This document shows, in pieces, positions 28,306 through 37,177 of a stretch of 59,471 bases of DNA. The stretch comes from Thermoplasmata archaeon (GTDB taxonomy: Archaea; Thermoplasmatota; Thermoplasmata; Thermoplasmatales; GCA-001856825). The stretch is from NCBI GenBank assembly GCA_021817415.1, contig JAKAUZ010000027.1:1-59471 (forward strand), written 5' to 3'. Every line of letters begins with the position of its first letter. Position 1 is the stretch's first letter. Below the pieces are notes generated by a model, which saw only the letters and a list, made by a program, of their open reading frames with translations, was not told where the DNA came from and searched no databases. A program made the translations under genes and the position numbers.

Positions 28306-29040
28306 ATGTGCAGGATGTTCATGCTAAAGGGCTCTTTCAGTAGCGATTTCGAGGGTATTTTTACCTCTCTTCAGGAAGTCGCCAGAGTTGATCCCCTTCT
28401 GGAAAATAAAGGTCCATCTGATGGGAGCCACAGTGATGGGTGGGGTTATCTGAACATAACTGATAGCAAAATAGAGTATGTGAAATTTGGAACTCCCATT
28501 TTCCACCATGAGAAGCTGGATACAGGTGATGGAGTTATTATGTGCCATGCACGGAATGCAGCGCCTAATGAACCACTAGGAGTTAACTTTGCCCACCCTC
28601 ACTATTCCTCAAATGATAGGTTTGACTTCTTCCTTTCCCACAATGGGTGGTTTAATAAAGAAGGGATATCCAGTATACTTAAAAGGAATGATTCTGCCTA
28701 CCATACAGACTCTGAGATGTTTCTCTATCTCGTTTCTTCTCTTGAAGGCGAACCCGAAAGTAGGATCAGTGAAGCAATTGAACTGGTCAAAGAGAGAGGG
28801 CTGATCAGGAGCAGCGCTAATCTCTTGTTCACTGTGATAGATAGGAAGAGCCAGGATTATGAGGCATTCTATTACTCGGATGCTGCCGCTAAATCAAACT
28901 ATGGCACATACCAGAAATTATTCCTGGTAAGGAATGAAAGATGGTCTGGAGTTTTTTCTTCAAGCATAGTTAAGGCAAACTCATTTCATTTCACAGAAAA
29001 TGCGGAGGAAGTGGAGAGAGGCAAGCTATTCATGTTGTAG
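28306..29040 (+). CDS. Class II glutamine amidotransferase-like protein (YafJ family)
   Basis: 244 residues. It begins MCRM, placing the N-terminal-nucleophile cysteine at position 2, exposed after Met removal as in class II amidotransferases. Further family elements are SDGWGYLNI, VIMCHARNAAPNE (the Arg that binds glutamine carboxylate), HPHYS and FFLSHNGWF. There is no synthase domain, as in YafJ and EgtC-like hydrolases, which act on gamma-glutamyl compounds. In this island a gamma-glutamyl murein peptide is a conceivable substrate, but this is speculation. Confidence 0.8.
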   Translation: MCRMFMLKGSFSSDFEGIFTSLQEVARVDPLLENKGPSDGSHSDGWGYLNITDSKIEYVKFGTPIFHHEKLDTGDGVIMCHARNAAPNEPLGVNFAHPHYSSNDRFDFFLSHNGWFNKEGISSILKRNDSAYHTDSEMFLYLVSSLEGEPESRISEAIELVKERGLIRSSANLLFTVIDRKSQDYEAFYYSDAAAKSNYGTYQKLFLVRNERWSGVFSSSIVKANSFHFTENAEEVERGKLFML

Positions 29041-29325
29041 TCATTCAACATCTCAATTCAACTTTTTCTTGCAGTTTTGATAGGGTAAACAACTTGTTCT
29101 CAAAATGAGAGATTTAGAAAGCTTTCGCAAAGAAATTAAGGGATTTGACTTGTAATCCCACTTTGCACAATTCACCATAAAATTATGCCTTTATTCCTCA
29201 TTTTGCATGTTATTTCCTTTAAGTAGGGCTGATCTAATGTGTCTCCCTTTTACAAATTAGTTAATCTTTGGAACAAACTCACAGCGCGAATGAAAACATT
29301 AAGCATTGCCTCCTGATAATCTTCC

Positions 29326-30600
29326 ATGTACAGTCAAAAGGAGAACGGATTCAATGTTTCAACGTTCAAAGGAAGCGAGGTAGAGATTGGAGAGAAGCAT
29401 GGGAGATTGCTGGGAAAGGAAATTGAGAAAGTGATAGAAAGATTCTCTTTTGCTCTCACGAATGACTACGGAAAGGACTGGCAATGGTTTAGGGATTTTT
29501 CTGTTTCAAATTTCAGTGAACGCCTGGATGAGAGAATTAAATCTGAAATGAATGCGATCCCGGCGTCATCAGCGAAACATAATGGAACGAGTTTCAAGTT
29601 TGAAGATTTGCTGACGCTGAATTGCATAGCGGAGATTGATAGTTATTTCTCAGCCCACGAAAAATCTGCAGTAGATGGAAGATGCTCTTCGTTCATTGCG
29701 AATGGGAAATATACTATGGATGGCGATTATATACTTGGTCACACTACTTGGTGGAGATATTATTTAGCAAATAGTTTTAAACACTTCTTTATCTTCAAAC
29801 CAGAAAGTGGAATACCATTTGCAATGCAGTCGGCCCCTGGTTTTCTCTTCAGTTTCACTGACTTTTACTACAATAAGAGCGGCATCGCGATTTCTGAAAC
29901 TACACTTGATGGAATCCATACTTACAATGCGGGGGGTACTCCACTGTTCCAGAGGCTCAGGTTAGCGATTCAGCACTCTAGTACTGTAGAAGACGCCGTA
30001 TACCACATCACCAAAGATAATACGGGTGCATACCCAAACGATTATCTCATAGGGTCAATGGATGGGATTGCATTATTGGAACTTGGAACTTTTAATTACT
30101 CTTTGATGAAGAGGAAAGAGGGTTTTTTTGTTTCCAGCAATAGGGTGCAATTTGACAATCTGTATTCAGAATGCACGATCAATTACGACACGCTAAACGA
30201 TTCAGATACATCACGATTCTTGAGACTGAACGAACTTGTCTCATCTGGAAAACTGGATAATGAGTCGGCAAAAAGAATTCTTTCGGATCATTATGATTCT
30301 TACCGGCGGGAGAACAGACCTGGAAAGAACACTATTTGTGGCCATAGGGAAACGGAACCCCTCAGGGACACATTTGACAAGCGTCCCGCATTCTTTACCA
30401 CTGGATCGATAGATGGGAAAATAGTTACGGGTAAAGGGGCAGTCTCAGGGTCATCCACACTGAAGTGGGGTAAACCTTGCGGTGCGCAATTCTCCTCTGA
30501 GGAATTCCTATCCAGCCACCCTGAATACGAGTGGTTAAGAGGGCATCTGGAAGATATAAGTCCAGGTGCGTGGTATCAGTTTGATCACGGCTGGGAATAA
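29326..30600 (+). CDS. C45/phospholipase B-like Ntn amidohydrolase
   Basis: 424 residues. Cys120 in GRCSSFIANG is the likely nucleophile, and the following TMDGDYILGHTTWW matches the pattern (dG...gn..W) of peptidase C45, carcinine-hydrolase-like and lysosomal phospholipase-B-like proteins. Later elements GIAISETTL and FVSSNRVQF fit the same fold. It has no signal peptide, so any autocleavage that frees the cysteine would occur in the cytoplasm. The family hydrolyses or transfers simple amide bonds; the substrate here is unknown. TATA-like AACATTAAG lies about 28 bases before the ATG. Confidence 0.72.
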   Translation: MYSQKENGFNVSTFKGSEVEIGEKHGRLLGKEIEKVIERFSFALTNDYGKDWQWFRDFSVSNFSERLDERIKSEMNAIPASSAKHNGTSFKFEDLLTLNCIAEIDSYFSAHEKSAVDGRCSSFIANGKYTMDGDYILGHTTWWRYYLANSFKHFFIFKPESGIPFAMQSAPGFLFSFTDFYYNKSGIAISETTLDGIHTYNAGGTPLFQRLRLAIQHSSTVEDAVYHITKDNTGAYPNDYLIGSMDGIALLELGTFNYSLMKRKEGFFVSSNRVQFDNLYSECTINYDTLNDSDTSRFLRLNELVSSGKLDNESAKRILSDHYDSYRRENRPGKNTICGHRETEPLRDTFDKRPAFFTTGSIDGKIVTGKGAVSGSSTLKWGKPCGAQFSSEEFLSSHPEYEWLRGHLEDISPGAWYQFDHGWE

Positions 30601-30706
30601 TTGATTATTCATAGCGAAGATGCACGCAATCCAGCTGCTTCTTCTTCCCCTTATCACAAATCTGTCTCCATAGTTTTCATAATTTGAGGATCCAAAGAAT
30701 CAAGTA

Positions 30707-32347
30707 TCAATCCAAAGTCTGTACAGTCAAATTCGATTGAAATTCCGCACTGTGTAAAATTTCATTTTTAGCCACCTCCATTTCACTATCTGTGGCGAGG
30801 TCAAGCCCTGTATTAAGGTTACGTGAATATTTTGGGAAAGCACTGGAGGATATTTGAACCCTGATTCTGTGTCCCTTTCCAAACACGTGGCCTGTTTTCC
30901 ACATATCTACCTCCAGTTTGTATATTTGACCTGCCTCAAAGAAATCAATGCGTTCCATACCATTACGGTACCTTCCCCTGACCATCCCATCACAGAGTCT
31001 CTGTGCATATCCGCCTGGCCAGACGTCGAGGAGCATGACCATAAAATCGGTGTCTCTTGCATTAGTTTTCACATACAGATTGGCACGAACGTCTCCGAGA
31101 ACTGCTATATCATTTTCCAGAATACCTGATGTATAAACGAGAACATCATCCCTCCTCTCGACTGATGAGTAATCATCGGGCCCACCGATCTGAGAAGAGG
31201 TTGGCTCAGTTATGAATGGTGTTGGGTTTGAAGGGTCGTAAACATAGGAGTCCTTTCCCCACTTTATCTCTTCTATGCTTCGGACAAGAACGCCATCACC
31301 GAATCTGCTATTGGCTTTTCCTCCACTTGACAGGAAGAATTTTCTCTGTTTTCCTCTAATATAGGGCCAATCATCGAGATCTAACCATCTATTTTCTCCC
31401 ATCAGGAATACCTTCACTATCCTCCCTCTCCTTTTACCACTACTCGAAAGGAATTTATGGAACCAGTTAACCTCGATCTCCTCAAGATCGATTATTTCCT
31501 TCGAACCGAATTTAATTAAATCCGTGGATATCGAAGAATTCACGGAGTGCCCCCATGGTCCAATGATAAGACCCTGATTCTCCCGCGAGAAAGCGGTCGC
31601 TGAGTGATGCCTCATTCCTTCATAATTCAAGAATGTCCCTACCTGCTCGTCATCATACCAGCCAGAGATGTGAAGAACAGGCAAGTCTATAAAGCTAAAC
31701 CTTCTTTGGTAACATATTCTGTTCCAGTAATGGTCTAGAGTTTGATGTTTCAGGTCCTCCTTCCAGTCTTCAAAATCCATACCGAGTTTTGATGGCATAT
31801 CTTTTAGTGGAAGAGTCTTGTAAACATTTTCCCAGTCTATTCCATCTGTGCTCTTCAGAGTCCTGCCACTTACAATGTACCGCCAAGAAATGTGCATTGG
31901 ATCGTGTACTCCAGTTGGGCTTTCCACAAATGGATCTGACGGAGAAACTATGGAAATCATTGCTTTTAAATTAGGGGGCCTCATCAAAGCCGCAAGCCAT
32001 TGTATTCTCGCAGAATAGGAAGCACCAAAGGTTCCTATCCTCCCGTTTGACCAGCTCTGTTTCCCAGCCCACTCAATTAAATCGTATCCGTCGGTGCCTT
32101 CATTGAAATAGGGACGAAAAATTCCATCAGAATCTCCTCGCCCCCTAACGTCAAAATTAAGAAACGCGAAACCATTGCTTGCGAAGAGACGGGCAGACTT
32201 CCTAAATCTCTCGTCGTCTCTTCCGTACGGGGTTCGAAAAACAATGACGGGAAAGCGTCCCTTCTTTTCGGGAGTATAAAGGTCTCCCACAAGATCAATT
32301 CCATCCCTCATCTTCACCGAAATGTTTCTTTTCACTGTAAAATTCAT
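30707..32347 (-). CDS. CocE/NonD alpha/beta-hydrolase (X-Pro dipeptidyl-peptidase S15-like)
   Basis: 546 residues. The N-terminal alpha/beta-hydrolase domain has PVIVFRTPYGRDDERF, the nucleophile elbow GTFGASYS with Ser near 111, and GPWGHSV near 262 containing the catalytic His. The C-terminal third is the jelly-roll domain of the family (GKGHRIRVQISSSAFPKYSRN). Relatives are esterases, acylases or Xaa-Pro dipeptidases. Cytoplasmic: no signal. Its ATG overlaps the stop of a small upstream frame (ATGA) and is preceded by GGAGG, so it is translated as the second gene of an mRNA. Confidence 0.85.
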   Translation of the reverse strand: MNFTVKRNISVKMRDGIDLVGDLYTPEKKGRFPVIVFRTPYGRDDERFRKSARLFASNGFAFLNFDVRGRGDSDGIFRPYFNEGTDGYDLIEWAGKQSWSNGRIGTFGASYSARIQWLAALMRPPNLKAMISIVSPSDPFVESPTGVHDPMHISWRYIVSGRTLKSTDGIDWENVYKTLPLKDMPSKLGMDFEDWKEDLKHQTLDHYWNRICYQRRFSFIDLPVLHISGWYDDEQVGTFLNYEGMRHHSATAFSRENQGLIIGPWGHSVNSSISTDLIKFGSKEIIDLEEIEVNWFHKFLSSSGKRRGRIVKVFLMGENRWLDLDDWPYIRGKQRKFFLSSGGKANSRFGDGVLVRSIEEIKWGKDSYVYDPSNPTPFITEPTSSQIGGPDDYSSVERRDDVLVYTSGILENDIAVLGDVRANLYVKTNARDTDFMVMLLDVWPGGYAQRLCDGMVRGRYRNGMERIDFFEAGQIYKLEVDMWKTGHVFGKGHRIRVQISSSAFPKYSRNLNTGLDLATDSEMEVAKNEILHSAEFQSNLTVQTLD

Positions 32348-32517
32348 ATAACATACCCTCCAGCTTGATAGAACACGGGATACTTAGCTACTCCAATATA
32401 CCTCTCAAATTCGCTGACTGACGTACCTTCATCACGTTTATTGCCATGCCCAATGGGGATATTGTTTTTTTGCATTTGAAGTTCATAATTGGAGAGAAGC
32501 GTTCCAATATTAGGCAT
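32344..32517 (-). CDS. Small protein translationally coupled to the CocE-type hydrolase
   Basis: 57 residues (starting MPNIGTLLSNYELQ), not recognised. The frame is open further upstream to 32577 with another ATG, so the start is uncertain. Support for it being translated is positional: its TGA overlaps the next gene's ATG, and that gene has an internal-type GGAGG ribosome site, which in this genome marks non-first genes. It could equally be the tail of a decayed larger gene, since the neighbouring 1.5 kb is degenerate. Confidence 0.35.
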   Translation of the reverse strand: MPNIGTLLSNYELQMQKNNIPIGHGNKRDEGTSVSEFERYIGVAKYPVFYQAGGYVI

Positions 32518-33165
32518 TGTTCCCCTTGCCCAAACATAGTTATTTACAGTTTTACATAAAATTATAGTTAAACACATAACCCGTCACACCTTATGAATTT
32601 GTTCCCTAGAAATTTGCCAGGAGCTGATTCTGCAACGGGAGGCCTTGACGAAAAGCTGCTAAACAGAATTGATGCTATATATTTCAGGAGTTCCCCAGAG
32701 CCAATGAACATTCTCGATTCCCCCCCTATTTGCGCTTTTCCAGATGTGTCCACCTGACTTAGGTCAAGGATATATCCGGGAGATACACCAGTGATCTCCT
32801 CAATTCGTTAGACCTCTTTTGAGTCGTACAGGAACCATGCGACTTAAAGTTGTCCATTTTGGATATTTTTGTATTTGCTGGTTTCACTGTACTTACTTTC
32901 TCTTTGAACGAGATTATCTCCTCATACCTTGAATTTTCATGGCAGTCCGATATGAGATATCATTCAGTGGACAGATTCTCGACCCATTCCCACGAATTTG
33001 CTAGTATTATTCATAATTTCAGGCCTGTTGAACGACAATAGCCTCATGGGTTTGATGTTTTTGGAGAGGTTATTTATCTGTGAACCCTGTTATCACTTTT
33101 TCAACGCTGAGCTGACTAAGTTTTTAGACGGTCTACTTAATCCTTTGACCCTCAGTATTCACTGG

Positions 33166-33547
33166 TTAAGACCTTGAATATTTCCGTCCGAACCTTCCCA
33201 GCATCTTCCTTAAGTGCGTCATTGAGTATTTTATACTATATACCTCTCCTTTATGAGAGGGAACACTTCCCTTCTGTGCCAGTCATGCCTCCCCTCCACA
33301 ATCTTCGCCAACGATTCTCTCTGCTTCACTGTCAACCTTGAAGGCTCCCCTCGTCTATCTTGGCGTGAGAGGGTCAAATCCTTCCCAGTTCCGTTTGCGC
33401 CCGATATGTAACCATGCTTCTTCATGATGCCTACTGCATCTGCAGTACTCTCATCCCAGTTCCGCTGGTATGTGAACTCTATAAAATTCAGTCTCTTCAG
33501 AACTTTTGCATTCTTTTCCAGAGTTCTTGTATTTTTTCAACTTCCAT
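33166..33547 (-). pseudogene. IS630-family transposase N-terminal remnant
   Basis: Three frames line up into one protein start. MEVEKIQELWKRM is followed, after a shift, by VLKRLNFIEFTYQRNWDES and IMKKHGYISGANGTG, with RGEPSRLTVKQRESLAKIV and the WHRREVFPLIKERY segment in the same frame. After a second shift come YSIKYSMTHLRKMLGRFG and a stop. This is the order of the N-terminal helix-turn-helix and linker region of IS630 transposases (linker rich in Arg/Pro-Ser, then LIKE...YS...LRK). The DDE domain is missing. Nonfunctional relic. Confidence 0.65.
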
Positions 33548-34032
33548 TAATGGGGTCTACTCACCTACTGGATTTACCTCTCCCCCTTTCCAAGATTTAG
33601 CATAACGGTATAATCTAAATAGCCACGTTTTAAACTGGAAATTAAAAGGAAATTTGGAGTTACTGATTAAGAATCTATAAAATTAGAATCTCGTGATTAT
33701 AATGGAGTTAAGGTTAACTGATACTGCGACCACTATTCCACCCAGCCCGTCAGCTTCGTATTTCTCATCAGCTTCATGGTATATAAGATGGTAGGTGCTC
33801 TGGGATTGAAGACTATCTCACTCCGCTCCTTCCCTTTGGATCATCCCTTTAACTTTTCAAGGTCGGTCCGTCTTTATTAATGCATACTCAGTGCAATGGA
33901 GATGACCAATTTGCAAAGATCCCAATTCGGTTGGCGAATTGCACTAGACTTAGATGGGACAGAGAGTCGCGAGGAAATTGGAACCTGACAATAGTTCGAA
34001 GACTCATCAATGGAGAGTGAGCGCGTCAAGGA

Positions 34033-34042
34033 TTAATACTTA
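34033..34042 (+). promoter_or_regulatory. TATA box deciding the start of the AmiE-like gene
   Basis: TTAATACTTA is centred about 22 bases before the ATG at 34059, supporting leaderless translation there rather than from an in-frame ATG at 33954 whose extra 35 residues lie outside the conserved domain. Confidence 0.5.
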
Positions 34043-34058
34043 TTCAAATTGGGATATT

Positions 34059-35132
34059 ATGGACGTCGACAGAAGCGAATTGGAAAGAAAAATTGATTAT
34101 GTGATGTCAAACAGCATTCCTTTATCAGCCCCTGGTGCCGTAGCACTTGTTTCCTACAGAAACTCAGTACCTTTCTTTCGCGCGTATGGTTCAATGGAGG
34201 AATATCACTTCAAATTCCAAAACGACACCATTTTCGATCTCGCGTCACTTACCAAACCGCTTGCGACTTCCCTTCTTTCCCTTAAGCTTATCGACAGTTG
34301 CAAGTTATCTCTCAAAGATACAGTGGGAGAATTAAATCTCCTAAACGGATTCATTAATATTCAGAAGCTCACGTTTGAAAGTCTTCTGTGCCACACATCC
34401 GGCATGATATCAGACTTCCCTCTTTATGAAAAAGGAAGAACTAGGGAGGCATACCTGAGTCAGATTGAGAGAGAAGCAGGACACGCTGAAATGTATAAGA
34501 AGGAGGTCTATAGTGACCTCAATTATATCCTTCTTGGATTTCTCATAGAGGAAATGTACGGTAAACCACTGGATGTGGTATGGCAAGAGGAAATAGGGTC
34601 TAAACTTGGCTTAAAGAATAGTGGTTTCAATCTTCAAGCCATGAAGGATAGAATACCACCCACTGAAATAACACGGGAAAGGGGAGTGATTTGGGGAGAT
34701 GTTCACGATGAGAATGCCTATTATTTGGGAGGGGTAGCAGGACACGCAGGACTGTTCTCAACGGCCCACGACATAGACACGATATTGAAAGCAATGATGA
34801 ACGGCTCGATTATAAGTAAAAAGACCTTTCAACTCGCAATAACAAATAGGAACGGATATTTGGGAGGTATCTTCGGCCTTGGTTGGATGACAAAGACCCA
34901 ACTTGGTTCAACAAAGAGTGATTCTTTTGATTTTTCTGGATTCTTCGGAGACTATAGCCCATATGGCTCGGCAGGTCATACTGGCTTCACCGGAACTTCA
35001 ATTTGTATTAACACTGGTCTTGACCTCAGATGCGTGCTTCTCTCCAACAGGACGTTCCCTTCTAGGGGCAATACGAAAAATATAAGGCTGAGAAGACTTT
35101 TCCACAACGCTGTGTTCAGTTCAATTCATTGA
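34059..35132 (+). CDS. amiE: Serine hydrolase of the class C beta-lactamase fold, AmiE-like (N-acetylmuramyl-L-alanine amidase)
   Basis: 357 residues. Beta-lactamase/PBP-type motifs: SLTK with nucleophile Ser63 and Lys66, YSDLNY with Tyr151, and GHTGFTG near 309 at the KTG position. No signal peptide, hence cytoplasmic. In B. subtilis the same fold in the murQ-murR-murP-amiE-nagZ-namZ operon (YbbE/AmiE) removes the peptide from MurNAc. Here it sits next to murQ and nagA, which supports that reading over esterase or beta-lactamase activity. It overlaps murQ by 12 bases, tail to tail. Confidence 0.8.
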   Translation: MDVDRSELERKIDYVMSNSIPLSAPGAVALVSYRNSVPFFRAYGSMEEYHFKFQNDTIFDLASLTKPLATSLLSLKLIDSCKLSLKDTVGELNLLNGFINIQKLTFESLLCHTSGMISDFPLYEKGRTREAYLSQIEREAGHAEMYKKEVYSDLNYILLGFLIEEMYGKPLDVVWQEEIGSKLGLKNSGFNLQAMKDRIPPTEITRERGVIWGDVHDENAYYLGGVAGHAGLFSTAHDIDTILKAMMNGSIISKKTFQLAITNRNGYLGGIFGLGWMTKTQLGSTKSDSFDFSGFFGDYSPYGSAGHTGFTGTSICINTGLDLRCVLLSNRTFPSRGNTKNIRLRRLFHNAVFSSIH

Positions 35133-35957
35133 TTTCTCTATCTCCTCCATTGCCTTTTCTATGTCATACTTGTTTCTGCGAAGTATTTCATCTGCTTGAT
35201 CCTCTCCCATGTTGAAACGGGACGAAATGATTTTTAAGGCTCTTGCCCTTAGTTTGGAGTTGTAATAGGATTTCATGTGCGTCATGTAATTGCCATCGGT
35301 CCTTCCAAGGGATACTGCAAGGGTCGTACTTATAATATTTAGGGTCATTTTTTGTGCTGTCCCTGCCTTCATTCGTGTCGAACCCTGGATGACTTCCGGT
35401 CCCGTCTTAAGGAGTATGCAATCTTCTGCAGCCTGTTCTAAGGGGGAAGGCGAATTGTTCAATATTGCCACTGTATAACATCCAAGAGATCTGGCATGCT
35501 TGATAGCTGAAATGACAAATGGTGCCTTTCCGGATGCAGATATTCCTATGACTACATCATTGTTTGAAATTCTTTTTCTCGAAAGGGCAGTTACTGCAGA
35601 CCTGGTATTGTCTTCTGCCCCCTCTATAGACCTGGTGAGTGCCTTTATCCCCCCTGCAACGATAAAATCAAAGTAATTCTTCCCCATCCCGTAGGTAGGT
35701 TCCATCTCGATGGCATCCAGTGCACCCAATCTCCCGCTGGTTCCTGAACCTACATATAGCACTCTTCCACCACTATTCATTCTTTCTAGGCATCTTTCAA
35801 TTACCAAGGTTATTTGGGCTCTGGCTCTGCCAACTGCTGAAAATGCAACTTTATCCTCTTTGTGAATTATGCTCACTATGTCGTTCACATTAAGAGAAGA
35901 AATATTTGAAGTCCTTTCATTGATATCTTCCGTTCCTTTATCTTTTATGTCCCTCAT
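35121..35957 (-). CDS. murQ: N-acetylmuramic acid 6-phosphate etherase
   Basis: 278 residues, slightly shorter than the usual 298-305. The SIS sugar-phosphate isomerase fold shows YVGSGTSGRLGALDAIE at 68-84 with catalytic Glu84, EGAEDN near 112-117 with the second conserved Glu, and VIGISASGKAPFV and IQGSTRMKAGTAQKM later. A small three-helix UBA-like end closes the protein. It splits the lactyl ether of MurNAc-6-P to give GlcNAc-6-P and D-lactate. The only known substrate is murein-derived, so its presence in an archaeon is striking. The nagA gene begins upstream on the same strand with a 41-base gap. Confidence 0.93.
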   Translation of the reverse strand: MRDIKDKGTEDINERTSNISSLNVNDIVSIIHKEDKVAFSAVGRARAQITLVIERCLERMNSGGRVLYVGSGTSGRLGALDAIEMEPTYGMGKNYFDFIVAGGIKALTRSIEGAEDNTRSAVTALSRKRISNNDVVIGISASGKAPFVISAIKHARSLGCYTVAILNNSPSPLEQAAEDCILLKTGPEVIQGSTRMKAGTAQKMTLNIISTTLAVSLGRTDGNYMTHMKSYYNSKLRARALKIISSRFNMGEDQADEILRRNKYDIEKAMEEIEKSMN

Positions 35958-35998
35958 CCTATGGTATGCATGGGTTATACTAATATTAGGAATTCGAT

Positions 35999-37081
35999 TC
36001 AGAATTCTTTCAGTTTCCCATTTTTTATGATACCCTTTACCTTGAACGCCTTATCAAGAATTGCAATGTCGGCTCTAAAATCTTTTCTTATTAGACCTCT
36101 ATCTCCAATCTTAAGCAACCTCGATTGATTAGTTGACAAATATTGACCTATATCTTCCAGTCTGTAACCCAGAGAGATTAAATTCCGCAGTGCTGCATCC
36201 AGAGTGAGAATGCTGCCGGCAATGGTATCCGTCCCCTCAATTGTACATTTGCCTCCTCTTACAAGTACTGGCAATTCTCCAAGTGAATATTTTCCATCCC
36301 CTTTCATTGTAGCAGAAATTGAGTCTGTTATCAATATAATTGTTCCTCGATCCTTTTGCCTAGTAGCGATTCTAATGGCAGATGAAGATGTATGGACGAG
36401 ATCACATATAAGCTCTATAAATATATCCTTCTGGATGTACCCGAAATCCAGAATCGAAGGTTTACGATGATTGAATTCTGGCATCGCGTTGTGGAAATGA
36501 GTTATCAGGTTCGCCCCTGCGGCATACGCCCTTGCAGCTGTGTCTTCATCTGAGAGAGTGTGACCCATGGATACTATGATCCCTTCCTTCACCAGCCTAT
36601 CAATCGCTCTAAGTGCCCCATCCAGTTCAGGCGCAATGTCGATGATTCTCAGAATACTCTTGTGCCTGAGTATTACAGCCATTGTGCTTTCATCACCAGC
36701 ATGTCTGAGAAATTGCGGATCATGGGCTCCCTTCTTTTCTGGATTTATGAATGGGCCTTCCATCCTGGCTCCGATAATGTCTGCGGCTAACTCTCTATCA
36801 ATCATTGCCCCATTTTCCACTGAAGTAAGAAAATGTTCCGTAGTGTCAAGGGATGATGAGACAAGCGTGGGAATGAATGCAGTTGTCCCTGTCTCTATGA
36901 CTTTATCTCTCCATTCAACATAATCACCGGGATCAGCTGTATAGCTATCAATTCCGTGTATACCATGGGTGTGTATGTCTATGAAACCTGGTACTGCTAT
37001 TCTATCTGAAAAATCAAGTGCCTTTCCTTTTGGGTTTTGGGCAATTCCATTAATCTTTCCTCCCTTCACTGAGACAGTCAA
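35999..37081 (-). CDS. nagA: N-acetylglucosamine-6-phosphate deacetylase
   Basis: 360 residues from a TTG. Amidohydrolase TIM-barrel motifs: DIHTHG with His37 and His39, EGPFINPEKKGAHDP near 109, GHT, HFHNAMP and LITDSISA with the catalytic Asp. It converts GlcNAc-6-P, the MurQ product, to GlcN-6-P plus acetate. Homologous sequence for the first beta-sandwich strand (VKKVQAYEFGEVFTGE) continues in frame upstream but has no start codon. One extra base after the GTG at 37159 (preceded by CGAGGA) would connect it, so an indel near the 5' end is likely. Same strand as murQ, 41 bases before it: probable operon. Confidence 0.9.
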   Translation of the reverse strand: MTVSVKGGKINGIAQNPKGKALDFSDRIAVPGFIDIHTHGIHGIDSYTADPGDYVEWRDKVIETGTTAFIPTLVSSSLDTTEHFLTSVENGAMIDRELAADIIGARMEGPFINPEKKGAHDPQFLRHAGDESTMAVILRHKSILRIIDIAPELDGALRAIDRLVKEGIIVSMGHTLSDEDTAARAYAAGANLITHFHNAMPEFNHRKPSILDFGYIQKDIFIELICDLVHTSSSAIRIATRQKDRGTIILITDSISATMKGDGKYSLGELPVLVRGGKCTIEGTDTIAGSILTLDAALRNLISLGYRLEDIGQYLSTNQSRLLKIGDRGLIRKDFRADIAILDKAFKVKGIIKNGKLKEF

Positions 37082-37177
37082 GTCATCAATTCGTTTCTCG
37101 CCTGTGAATACTTCCCCAAACTCATAGGCTTGAACTTTCTTTACATTAATGATGGTTTCACTTCCTCGTGTAAATTG

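Larger units (their letters stand above)
32578..34058. other. Degenerate region between hydrolase and amidase genes
   Basis: About 1.5 kb with no intact gene. It contains a frameshifted transposase remnant (33166-33547), a short plus-strand frame at 32593-32757 with its own antisense frame, stop-littered traces near 32900-33050 that may be further transposase, and an AT-rich tail with the promoter of the AmiE-like gene. Confidence 0.6.

Noticed and set aside
32593-32757. Short plus-strand frame and its antisense partner in the degenerate region
   Set aside because: Both strands are open over the same bases, there is no promoter or family match, and the surroundings are decayed.
34059-35132. 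Class C beta-lactamase (antibiotic resistance)
   Set aside because: The fold fits, but there is no signal peptide and the murQ/nagA neighbours favour the AmiE-type amidase.
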